DNA of 7,120 bases, taken from contig JAABSN010000173.1 in NCBI GenBank assembly GCA_011390385.1, positions 1 to 7,120 on the forward strand. Direction: 5' to 3'. Position 1 is the stretch's first letter, and each line of letters opens with the position of its first letter. Shown piece after piece: positions 1 through 6,157 of the stretch. Under the pieces are notes generated by a model. The model was not told the origin of the DNA and did no database searches. It saw nothing but the letters and a program-made list of their open reading frames with translations. The translations under genes were made by a program, and so were the position numbers. Source of the stretch: Thioalkalivibrio nitratireducens (lineage in GTDB: Bacteria > Pseudomonadota > Gammaproteobacteria > Ectothiorhodospirales > Ectothiorhodospiraceae).

Positions 1-1044
1 AAGGGCCCGCCACCGCTGGTCGGCGTGGATATTGGTACCAGCAGTATCAAGGTGGTACAACTGGCCGGTTCCGACAACTCCATGCGGCTGGAGGCATTCG
101 GGGTCGAGCCTTTGCCCGACAACGCCGTCAGTGAGGGAGTGATCACCGAGCCGGAGCCCGTTGCCGCGGCCCTGCGTCAGGCCATAAAGCGGTCGGGGGT
201 GACCGCCAAGCGGTGCGCCATGGCGGTCAGCGGCTCCGCCGTGATCACCAAGATGATCAATTTGCCGGCCGATCTGAGCGAGGACGATATCGAGGCCCAG
301 ATCGAGGTTGAAGCCGGTCATTACATTCCCTATCCGCGCGAGGAAGTCAGTCTGGACTTCGAGGTGCTCGGACCCTCTCCCAGAAACGCGGACCTGCTTG
401 AAATCCTTCTGGCCGCATCCAAGACCGAGCACGTCGACATGCGCCGCGAGGTCGCGGAGCTGGCCGGGTTGACCATACAGGTCGTGGATGTCGAATCATT
501 CGCCGTCTCCAACGCCTTCGATCTCGTGCGTCAGCATTCGGGTATCGATGAGTCGGAAACACTGGCGGTGCTCAATATCGGCTCGGTATCTTCGACCATG
601 ATCGTGTTGCGCGGAAATCGCAGCATCTACAGTCGCGAGCATTCGTTCGGGGGCAATCTCCTGGTCGAGGAGTGCATGCGTCGATACGGCATGGACGCCA
701 ACCAGGCCCGATTCATGCAGCGCGGTGAAGCGCCGCCGGCCGGCTTCGAAGACGAGGTGCTCGAGCCTTTCCGGCAGAACATCATCCAGCAGATCAGCCG
801 GGCTCTGCAGTTCTATGCCTCTTCCAGCGATTACATGAGCGTGGGCACGCTTTACCTGACCGGTGGAGGTGCTCTGATACCGGGACTTGCCGAGGCGCTT
901 GGCGACGAGGTGGGCATTTCGACCGAACTTGGTGATCCGCTCAAGAACGTTCGCTTGTCGCCGCGGATCAACGCCCGTCAGCTCGACCAGGTGCGACCGG
1001 CGCTGACCATTGCCAGCGGACTCGCGCTCAGGGGGGTCGACTGA
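1..1044 (+). CDS. pilM: PilM, actin-like ATP-binding type IV pilus assembly protein (5' end missing)
   Basis: PilM is the cytoplasmic, FtsA-like member of the type IV pilus alignment complex; it binds ATP and the N-terminal tail of PilN. The frame is open from base 1 and the residues before the GTG at 25 (PPLVG, then VDIGTSSIK) already match the family, so that GTG is internal and the true start lies a few codons upstream. The window holds 347 residues against about 354 in Pseudomonas. Counting from base 1, the phosphate-1 loop DIGTSS starts at residue 10. An SHS2-like inserted region includes SGSAVITK and YIPYPREEV. The phosphate-2 region reads LNIGSVSST (bases 571-597). The adenosine motif LTGGGALIPGL is near residue 286, and the protein ends in the typical GLALRGVD. 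The phosphate-2 loop has Asn where Pseudomonas PilM has Asp. The stop overlaps the pilN start by one base. The identification is very secure; only the 5' end is unseen. Confidence 0.97.
   Translation, partial: KGPPPLVGVDIGTSSIKVVQLAGSDNSMRLEAFGVEPLPDNAVSEGVITEPEPVAAALRQAIKRSGVTAKRCAMAVSGSAVITKMINLPADLSEDDIEAQIEVEAGHYIPYPREEVSLDFEVLGPSPRNADLLEILLAASKTEHVDMRREVAELAGLTIQVVDVESFAVSNAFDLVRQHSGIDESETLAVLNIGSVSSTMIVLRGNRSIYSREHSFGGNLLVEECMRRYGMDANQARFMQRGEAPPAGFEDEVLEPFRQNIIQQISRALQFYASSSDYMSVGTLYLTGGGALIPGLAEALGDEVGISTELGDPLKNVRLSPRINARQLDQVRPALTIASGLALRGVD
1030..1036 (+). promoter_or_regulatory. Ribosome binding site of pilN inside the pilM 3' end
   Basis: The run AGGGGGG lies 7 nt before the pilN ATG at 1044, within the last codons of pilM. 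It supports that start and, with the TGATG stop/start overlap, suggests translational coupling. Confidence 0.6.
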
Positions 1045-1613
1045 TGTCCAGAATCAATCTGCTGCCCTGGCGTGAAACGCAGCGTCAGGAACGCCAGCGT
1101 AATTTCGTCATTCTTGTCGTGGCTGTTGCCATTGCCGCCGCCGCCGCCGTTTTCGGTTCCAATCAGTTGATGGGGAGCATCATCGAGGGGCAGGAAGCGC
1201 GAAATGATTTTCTGCGCGGCGAAATTCGGGCGCTCGACCGGGAAATTGCCCGCATCGAGGATCTCGAACGAACCCGGGATAGCCTGATTTCACGCAAGAA
1301 CGTCATTGAACGTCTCCAGGAAAACCGTTCGCTGATGGTGCACCTTTTCAACCAGATCGCCCAGACGGTGCCGGAAGGAATCACGCTCAATTCGGTCCGG
1401 CAGACCGGCTCGGAACTGACCATCGTGGGTACCACGGAGTCGGAAACCCGGGTATCGGAGTACATGCGTCGCATCGCGGACGCGACCTGGTTGCGCAATC
1501 CGCAGCTGCGCATCATCGAGATCGAGTCGCGCGAGCGGCGCGCCGACCAGCCTTTCCGGTTTGAACTGCAGGCGGTCATCGGCCCACCGCGCGACCCGGC
1601 CGAGGAGGTCTGA
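1044..1613 (+). CDS. pilN: PilN, inner-membrane type IV pilus alignment protein
   Basis: PilN is a bitopic inner-membrane protein that links cytoplasmic PilM to the periplasmic PilO/PilP part of the pilus machine. The short cytoplasmic tail carries INLLPWR at residues 4-10, the known PilM-binding motif. One membrane segment follows at about residues 21-40, hydrophobic and containing five consecutive Ala. Residues 47-95 are rich in charged heptad-like repeats and are probably coiled coil. The rest, starting around VPEGITLNSV at residue 109, fits the ferredoxin-like PilN core. Length is 189 residues against about 198 in Pseudomonas. The ATG at 1044 is chosen because the PilM-binding motif starts three residues later and a G-rich ribosome site sits 7 nt upstream. 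The start overlaps the pilM stop by one base; pilO begins 2 nt after the stop. Confidence 0.97.
   Translation: MSRINLLPWRETQRQERQRNFVILVVAVAIAAAAAVFGSNQLMGSIIEGQEARNDFLRGEIRALDREIARIEDLERTRDSLISRKNVIERLQENRSLMVHLFNQIAQTVPEGITLNSVRQTGSELTIVGTTESETRVSEYMRRIADATWLRNPQLRIIEIESRERRADQPFRFELQAVIGPPRDPAEEV
1603..1609 (+). promoter_or_regulatory. Strong Shine-Dalgarno sequence of pilO
   Basis: AGGAGGT, a near-perfect complement of the 16S rRNA 3' end, lies in the last codons of pilN, 6 nt before the pilO ATG at 1616. It fixes the pilO start. Confidence 0.8.
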
Positions 1614-1615
1614 TC

Positions 1616-2242
1616 ATGGAACTGTCAGAACTCAAGGATCTTGACTTCAACAACCTGGGTAGCGCGTCCGGCGGCGCCAAGTTCGTCATCCTGGCCTTCA
1701 TCGCGGTGGTGATTCTGGCGGCCGGCTACTGGTTCCTGATCAAGGATCAGCGCGAGACCCTCGAAAGCCGGGAGCGGGTGGAAGTCCAGCTCAAGCAGGA
1801 GTTTCGTGAGAAGCAACAAAAGGCGGCCAATCTTCCGGCCTACGAGCGCCAGCTGGTGGAAATGGAAGAAATGCTGGAAGCCATGCTTCGGCAGCTGCCG
1901 TCGAAAACGGAAATGGCCGAATTGCTGGTCGATATCTCGCAGACCGCATTGGGTGCGGGTATCGATAACGAGTTGTTCGAACCGCGCGCCGAGATCACGC
2001 GTGATTTCTACGCCGAGCAGCCGATCAACGTGCGCATGGTCGGCACTTACCACGAGTTCGGCGAATTCGTCAGTACCGTCGCTTCTTTGCCGCGGGTGGT
2101 CATCCTGACCATTCAGGACATATCGCTGCAGCCGGTGGAAGGTTCCGGAGGTCGGTTGCGCATGGACGGTGCGATCACGACCTATCGTTACCTCGATGAG
2201 ACCGAGACGGCCGCCGCACAAGGTACGCAGGGAGGGCCGTGA
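1616..2242 (+). CDS. pilO: PilO, inner-membrane type IV pilus alignment protein
   Basis: PilO pairs with PilN through periplasmic coiled coils and core domains, and the pair recruits the lipoprotein PilP. The sequence shows a 22-residue cytoplasmic tail, one membrane segment at about 23-42 (FVILAFIAVVILAAGYWFLI), and a charged coiled-coil stretch at about 44-93. The conserved LPSKTEMAELL motif begins at residue 94. A ferredoxin-like periplasmic core follows, with the family-typical YHEFGEFVSTVASLPRVV starting at residue 145. Length is 208 residues, matching Pseudomonas PilO (about 207). The last dozen residues (Ala/Gly/Gln-rich) look unstructured. The start is set by a strong Shine-Dalgarno sequence 6 nt upstream. 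The TGA overlaps the pilP ATG by one base. Confidence 0.97.
   Translation: MELSELKDLDFNNLGSASGGAKFVILAFIAVVILAAGYWFLIKDQRETLESRERVEVQLKQEFREKQQKAANLPAYERQLVEMEEMLEAMLRQLPSKTEMAELLVDISQTALGAGIDNELFEPRAEITRDFYAEQPINVRMVGTYHEFGEFVSTVASLPRVVILTIQDISLQPVEGSGGRLRMDGAITTYRYLDETETAAAQGTQGGP
2231..2236 (+). promoter_or_regulatory. Ribosome binding site of pilP
   Basis: GGAGGG, inside the last pilO codons, lies 5 nt before the ATG at 2242. It favours that ATG over the GTG one codon upstream at 2239. Confidence 0.65.
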
Positions 2243-2775
2243 TGGGCACGAAAGCGATAAATCTGTTTCTGGTGCTGCTGACAGTGGTCTTGCTGACCGG
2301 ATGCGAGCGGGGTACCGGGGACCTGCAGCGTTGGGTGGCCGAGGAAAGCCAGCGCCCGGGCGAACCGATTGACCCGATTCCGCCGGTGGCGACCGCCGAG
2401 GTCGTCGCCTACGAGGCGGAGAACATGCGCGACCCCTTCCAGCGTCAGGCGTCGCGGGCGGAAGAGGACCCCACGGATTTTGGCAGTGGTGATGGGCCGA
2501 GACCCGATCCCGATCGGCGCCGGGAGTTTCTGGAAGGTTTTCCGCTGGATACCCTGGACATGGTCGGCACCCTCCGCATTGACGACGTGGATTACGCCCT
2601 CATTCGGGATAACGAAAACGTGGTGCACCGGATCAGGGAAGGCAACTACCTGGGTCGCAACCATGGTCTGGTCGAGCGGGTAACGGCAAACCGGGTGGAG
2701 TTGCGCGAACTGGTTCAGGATGGTCGCGGCGGCTGGAGCGAACGGCGCGTCCAGATCGCAATGGATGAAGCCTGA
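2242..2775 (+). CDS. pilP: PilP, inner-membrane lipoprotein linking PilN/PilO to the PilQ secretin
   Basis: PilP is a periplasmic lipoprotein that bridges the PilN/PilO dimer and the N-domains of PilQ. The N-terminus is a lipoprotein signal peptide ending in the lipobox LTGC, with the lipidated Cys at residue 21. A long Pro- and acid-rich linker follows, containing the conserved MRDPFQ segment around residues 62-67, a region that contacts PilN/PilO in studied homologues. From about residue 93 the sequence fits the C-terminal beta-sandwich (LDMVGTL, DYALIRD, VVHRIREGNYLG) and ends with the family-typical LRELVQDGRGGWSER. Length is 177 residues, close to the usual 174-180. The ATG at 2242 is preferred over an adjacent GTG at 2239 because of ribosome-site spacing and the one-base overlap with the pilO stop seen also at pilM/pilN. 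Confidence 0.95.
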   Translation: MGTKAINLFLVLLTVVLLTGCERGTGDLQRWVAEESQRPGEPIDPIPPVATAEVVAYEAENMRDPFQRQASRAEEDPTDFGSGDGPRPDPDRRREFLEGFPLDTLDMVGTLRIDDVDYALIRDNENVVHRIREGNYLGRNHGLVERVTANRVELRELVQDGRGGWSERRVQIAMDEA

Positions 2776-2840
2776 TGAGTGGGATGAAGACGATGAGTCG
2801 CAGGATTTTTGGCAATGCAAGACCCGATTCGGGGACGACT

Positions 2841-2848
2841 GGGAGAAG
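2841..2848 (+). promoter_or_regulatory. Likely ribosome binding site deciding the pilQ start at 2853
   Basis: GGGAGAAG contains GGAG 7 nt upstream of the ATG at 2853, which begins a compact classical signal peptide. The earlier in-frame ATGs at 2775, 2784 and 2793 have no comparably good site. Confidence 0.5.
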
Positions 2849-2852
2849 CGTG

Positions 2853-4997
2853 ATGACAAAACAAGCCGGACTGACCGGGCTGATGATCCTGCTTCTGGCG
2901 CTGTTGGCGACTGCGCAGGCGGCTGAGCTGACCGATGTGCGGGTCGAGACGACAGGTGGCGAGGTGCGCCTGGTGATGACGGCGGATTCCGCTTTCCCGG
3001 AGCCGCGGGTTTTCGCGACCGAGGAGCCGCCACGGATCGTGGTCGACCTGCCCGACACCAGCACCAGCCTGTCGGCCGAACGCGTATCGGTTGCCAGTGG
3101 ACCCGCCCGGAGTTACCAGGCGCTCAGCGCCGGTGGGCGGACCCGTCTGGTCGTGGATCTGGCGCGCATGGTTCCGTATGAACTGGAGATGGCGGGCAAT
3201 GAACTCGCGTTGGTTGTTTCCGGAGCAAGCTCCACTGCCGCGGGCGCCGCGCCGACCCAGGCCCGGACCGGCGCAAGAGGCGGCGACCGCCATGCCATCA
3301 CCGCGTTCGATTTCCGGCGTACACCGGACGGTGGCGGTCAGGTCATCGTCAATCTCGACCGGCCGGGCGTCGACATCACGGTAGACGAGCGTTCCGGCGG
3401 GCTGAGGATCGACCTGTTCGACACGACCCTGACCGAAGACATGTATCGCCGGCTGGATGTCGCTGATTTCGCGACGCCGGTGCAAATGATCACGCCGGAG
3501 CAACGCAACGACAACGTGCGTTTGTTGATCGATGTCGCCGGTGCTTACGAACATCTCGCCTATCAGACCGACAGTCAGCTGGTCATTGAAGTCGAAAGAC
3601 CTCCCGAAGCCGAAGCCGAGCAGGATCGTGAGCTGCAGTTTTTCGAAGAGCGCGAGTACGAGGGCAGTCGGATCACGCTTAATTTCCAGGACATTCAGGT
3701 CCGTTCGGTACTCCAGTTGATCGCCGATGTCTCCGATCTGAACATCGTGGTGTCGGACTCCGTGTCGGGTGCATTGACGCTGCGCCTTACCAACGTTCCG
3801 TGGGATCAGGCGCTGGACATCGTCCTGGAAACCAAGAACCTGGACATGCGCCGATCCGGTAACGTCATCTGGATCGCTCCGATCGAGGAGATCGTCAGCC
3901 GAGAGCAGCAGATCCTGCGTGCCCGCGCCGATCGCCAGACGCTGGAACCGCTGCGCACCGCAATGATCCCGATCAGCTACGCCGATGCCTCCAACCTGGC
4001 CGGCATCGTGCAGTCCAGCGCGGGCGAAGAGAGCGGGATGCTTTCAGACCGGGGTTCGGTCTCGGTTGATGAGCGCACCAATACCCTGCTGGTGACCGAC
4101 ACCCTGGAAAACATCGATGAAATCCGGGGGCTGGTCACCGAGCTGGACCGTCCGGTTCGCCAGGTCTCGATCGAATCCCGGATCGTGATCGCTCGGCACG
4201 ACTTCAACCATGAACTCGGCGTTCGTTTCGGGGTTACCGCGGCGCGGGAGAGTTCGGGTGGAACCCTCTACTCGACGTCTGGATCCTCTGAGGCTCTCAA
4301 CGGCATCAATGAAGGCGCGATTCCTAGGAGGACGGACATCCGGCTCGGTGGCGGTCGGCGCTTGCCCGGCGAAGTCCCGAGCCTCGATGATCGCCTGAAT
4401 ATCAACCTGCCGGTCTCCAATCCTGCCGGCCGGCTCGGTATCTCGATACTCGCCGCAGATTATCTGCTCGACCTGGAGTTGAGTGCTCTGGAGACCGAAG
4501 GACGTGGCGAGGTGATTTCCACGCCCAGGCTGATTACAGCCAATCAGCAGGAAGCCTTCATTCAACAGGGTGTCGAGATTCCCTTTGAATCCCTGCAAGG
4601 TGGTAACCAGGCCGGTGCCGTGAACGTCGAGTTCAAGGAAGCCGTTCTCGAGCTGCGGGTGCGGCCATTGATCACGCCGGACAACCGGGTGCAGCTGGAT
4701 CTGAACATCAAGCAGGACACCGTCGGCGAAATCTTCGAGACCGGTCGGGGCGGGTCGGTGCCCTCCATCGATACGCGCGAGCTGGGAACGAATGTCCTGG
4801 TCGACAATGGTCAGACGGTCGTCCTCGGCGGGATTTTCCAGGAGGAACGCAACTTCAGTTCGAGCAAAGTGCCCGTCATGGGTGATGTACCGGTGCTCGG
4901 TCACCTGTTTCGGCGGCGCGGGACGGAAGATCAGAAACGCGAGTTGCTGATTTTCGTCACCCCTTCCATCCTGGACGACCGGGCGGCTTACGACTGA
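2853..4997 (+). CDS. pilQ: PilQ, type IV pilus outer-membrane secretin
   Basis: PilQ forms the multimeric outer-membrane pore through which the pilus passes. Numbering from the ATG at 2853 (714 residues), a Sec signal peptide covers 1-23 with likely cleavage after AQA. Two AMIN peptidoglycan-binding domains lie at about 25-120 and 147-245, split by an Ala/Gly/Thr-rich linker. An STN-type N0 domain is at about 272-345 (ITLNFQDIQVRSVLQLIADV), and a secretin N1 domain at about 370-440. The secretin core runs from about 450 to the end, with EVISTPRLIT near 553, VPVMGDVPVLGHLF from 673, and RELLIFVTPSIL near the C-terminus. The frame is open back to an ATG at 2775 that overlaps the pilP stop by one base, which would add 26 residues before the signal peptide. 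I chose 2853 for its better ribosome site and cleaner signal peptide, but 2775 remains possible. It is the last pil gene here; no aroK/aroB follows, unlike in Pseudomonas. Confidence 0.97.
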   Translation: MTKQAGLTGLMILLLALLATAQAAELTDVRVETTGGEVRLVMTADSAFPEPRVFATEEPPRIVVDLPDTSTSLSAERVSVASGPARSYQALSAGGRTRLVVDLARMVPYELEMAGNELALVVSGASSTAAGAAPTQARTGARGGDRHAITAFDFRRTPDGGGQVIVNLDRPGVDITVDERSGGLRIDLFDTTLTEDMYRRLDVADFATPVQMITPEQRNDNVRLLIDVAGAYEHLAYQTDSQLVIEVERPPEAEAEQDRELQFFEEREYEGSRITLNFQDIQVRSVLQLIADVSDLNIVVSDSVSGALTLRLTNVPWDQALDIVLETKNLDMRRSGNVIWIAPIEEIVSREQQILRARADRQTLEPLRTAMIPISYADASNLAGIVQSSAGEESGMLSDRGSVSVDERTNTLLVTDTLENIDEIRGLVTELDRPVRQVSIESRIVIARHDFNHELGVRFGVTAARESSGGTLYSTSGSSEALNGINEGAIPRRTDIRLGGGRRLPGEVPSLDDRLNINLPVSNPAGRLGISILAADYLLDLELSALETEGRGEVISTPRLITANQQEAFIQQGVEIPFESLQGGNQAGAVNVEFKEAVLELRVRPLITPDNRVQLDLNIKQDTVGEIFETGRGGSVPSIDTRELGTNVLVDNGQTVVLGGIFQEERNFSSSKVPVMGDVPVLGHLFRRRGTEDQKRELLIFVTPSILDDRAAYD

Positions 4998-5028
4998 GAA
5001 CCAAGCCTTGTAACGTGCTTGCCGAATC

Positions 5029-5063
5029 GATCGGTCGGTTCCCGGGCCGGAATGCGACCGGTC
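5029..5063 (+). repeat. Inverted repeat (hairpin A) between pilQ and the DUF938 gene
   Basis: The arm GATCGGTCG at 5029-5037 pairs with CGACCGGTC at 5055-5063, giving nine pairs with one T-G wobble. Inside it TTCC (5039-5042) can pair with GGAA (5049-5052). No T-tract follows, so it is not a standard intrinsic terminator. Its 3' arm overlaps the 5' arm of the next inverted repeat, so only one of the two could form. Confidence 0.45.
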
Positions 5064-5081
5064 AGCCAGCGCGCTGACCGG
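5058..5081 (+). repeat. Perfect 9-bp inverted repeat (hairpin B) just before the DUF938 start
   Basis: CCGGTCAGC (5058-5066) and GCTGACCGG (5073-5081) are perfect reverse complements around a 6-nt loop. The hairpin ends 8 nt before the GTG start at 5090 and includes part of the only weak G-rich stretch that could serve as a ribosome site. No T-run follows directly (the nearest, TTTTT, is about 22 nt later inside the gene), so a role in translation or RNA processing is as likely as termination. The structure is seen; the function is inferred. Confidence 0.5.
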
Positions 5082-5089
5082 GATTCCCC

Positions 5090-5686
5090 GTGCGATCTCT
5101 CCCTTTTTCGGAAGCGTGCGAGCGCAATCGTTTCGTCATCGGCCAGGCTTTGAAGCGAACGCTGTCGGAGGCTGCCAGCGTCCTAGAGATCGGCAGTGGC
5201 ACGGGCCAGCATGCGGTTTATTTCAGCCAGCGGTTTCCCGATCTGCGGTGGCAGTGCTCGGACCTGAGCGAGCACTTGGCGGGTCTCCAGGCCCGGATCG
5301 ACCAGCACGGTGCCGGACGCCTGCCGGATGCCGTCGAACTGGACGTGATCGGGTCGAACTGGCCGGCCGGGCCGTTTGAAGCCGTGTTCACTGCCAACAC
5401 CCTGCACATCATGCCGTGGGATCACACGCCGGTCTTGCTCAATCGGGTTGCCGAGTGCCTGGTATCCGGCGGCAGGCTGATCGTCTACGGGCCGTTTCAC
5501 GACGGCGGCGTCCATACGGCGACCAGCAACGCAGCATTCGATCGGTCATTGCGGCAGCGCGATCCATCCATGGGGGTGCGCGATGCCGCCGAGATTGCCA
5601 TGCTGGCCGCTGAGCGTGGATTACAGCCCGAAGCCGATCTGGCGCTGCCGGCCAACAATCGCATGCTGGTTTTCCGCAAAAGCTGA
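5090..5686 (+). CDS. DUF938-family SAM-dependent methyltransferase, substrate unknown
   Basis: This is a class I Rossmann-fold methyltransferase of the DUF938 family; the family's substrate is, as far as I know, not established. The N-terminus PFSEACERNR matches the family's usual opening. SAM-binding motif I reads LEIGSGTGQHA at residues 32-42, an acidic residue in SDL (Asp58) probably contacts the SAM ribose, FTANTLHIMPW lies at 100-110, and GGRLIVYGPF at 127-136. The family-like segment SNAAFDRSLRQRDPSMGVRD follows. Length is 198 residues, normal for the family. The start is taken as GTG at 5090 because an in-frame stop lies at 5075-5077 and no other plausible start precedes motif I. No good Shine-Dalgarno is visible, and a hairpin ends 8 nt upstream. 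The next gene starts 9 nt after the stop, suggesting co-transcription. Confidence 0.9.
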   Translation: MRSLPFSEACERNRFVIGQALKRTLSEAASVLEIGSGTGQHAVYFSQRFPDLRWQCSDLSEHLAGLQARIDQHGAGRLPDAVELDVIGSNWPAGPFEAVFTANTLHIMPWDHTPVLLNRVAECLVSGGRLIVYGPFHDGGVHTATSNAAFDRSLRQRDPSMGVRDAAEIAMLAAERGLQPEADLALPANNRMLVFRKS

Positions 5687-5695
5687 ACGGTTTCC

Positions 5696-6157
5696 ATGAC
5701 TCGACTCGATCCGATCTACGACACGCTGGTTCGACAAGCTCGGGCGCTGCTCGGCGGGCAGTCTCATCGCGTGGCCAACGCGGCCAATTTGAGCGCACTG
5801 ATCTTTCAGGAGGTTCCGGATCTCAACTGGGTCGGCTTCTATTTCAGCGAAGACGGCGCCCTGGTGCTCGGGCCGTTTCAGGGCCGGCCGGCATGTGTCA
5901 GCATCCCCTGGGGACGTGGGGTGTGCGGCACGGCTGCGGCCACGGGACAGACGCAGCGGGTGGCCGATGTCCATGCCTTCGATGGCCATATTGCCTGCGA
6001 CACGGCTTCGCGCTCGGAAATCGTGGTGCCCCTGACGATCGGCGATGCCGTTGTTGGTGTGCTGGATATCGACAGTCCACTGCCGGATCGATTCGATGCA
6101 GCCGATCAGGCCGGCATCGAGGCCCTGGCAAGGGTCTACCTCGAATCGCTGGGCTGA
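5696..6157 (+). CDS. msrC: Free methionine-(R)-sulfoxide reductase, GAF-domain (YebR/MsrC family)
   Basis: This cytosolic enzyme reduces free L-methionine-(R)-sulfoxide to methionine, probably with thioredoxin as reductant, and so repairs oxidised free methionine. The 153-residue protein is one GAF domain. Three cysteines, Cys67 (RPACVSIP), Cys77 (GRGVCGTA) and Cys101 (GHIACDTAS), have the same 10- and 24-residue spacing as the three redox cysteines of the E. coli enzyme (84, 94 and 118). Glu108 (SEIVVP) and Asp124/Asp126 (GVLDIDS) fall where substrate-binding acids are described, as I recall the family. The motifs NWVGFY, LVLGPFQG and the segment after Cys77 are diagnostic. It is slightly shorter than E. 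coli YebR (about 165), mainly at the C-terminus. The start has only a weak ribosome site, so translation may depend on the methyltransferase gene 9 nt upstream. The 3' end overlaps sixA, on the other strand, by 22 nt. Confidence 0.94.
   Translation: MTRLDPIYDTLVRQARALLGGQSHRVANAANLSALIFQEVPDLNWVGFYFSEDGALVLGPFQGRPACVSIPWGRGVCGTAAATGQTQRVADVHAFDGHIACDTASRSEIVVPLTIGDAVVGVLDIDSPLPDRFDAADQAGIEALARVYLESLG

Noticed and set aside
1625..2221. 198-codon open frame on the minus strand opposite pilO
   Set aside because: It is codon-aligned with pilO on the opposite strand and stays open because Leu TTA/CTA and Ser TCA codons are scarce in this GC-rich gene. The product resembles no family I know, while PilO is certain.
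2188..3033. 281-codon minus-strand open frame opposite pilP
   Set aside because: Codon-aligned antisense shadow of pilP running into pilQ; low-complexity Pro/Arg/Ser-rich product without recognisable motifs.
2715..3554. 279-codon minus-strand open frame opposite the pilQ 5' half
   Set aside because: Codon-aligned antisense shadow of pilQ, no recognisable domain and no ribosome site I could identify.
4044..4904. 286-codon minus-strand open frame opposite the secretin domain of pilQ
   Set aside because: Codon-aligned antisense of a highly conserved coding region; the openness follows from codon bias.
5058..5107. Intrinsic terminator after pilQ
   Set aside because: The 9-bp hairpin is good, but the T-run is about 22 nt away and lies inside the next gene, so the usual hairpin plus U-tract arrangement is missing.
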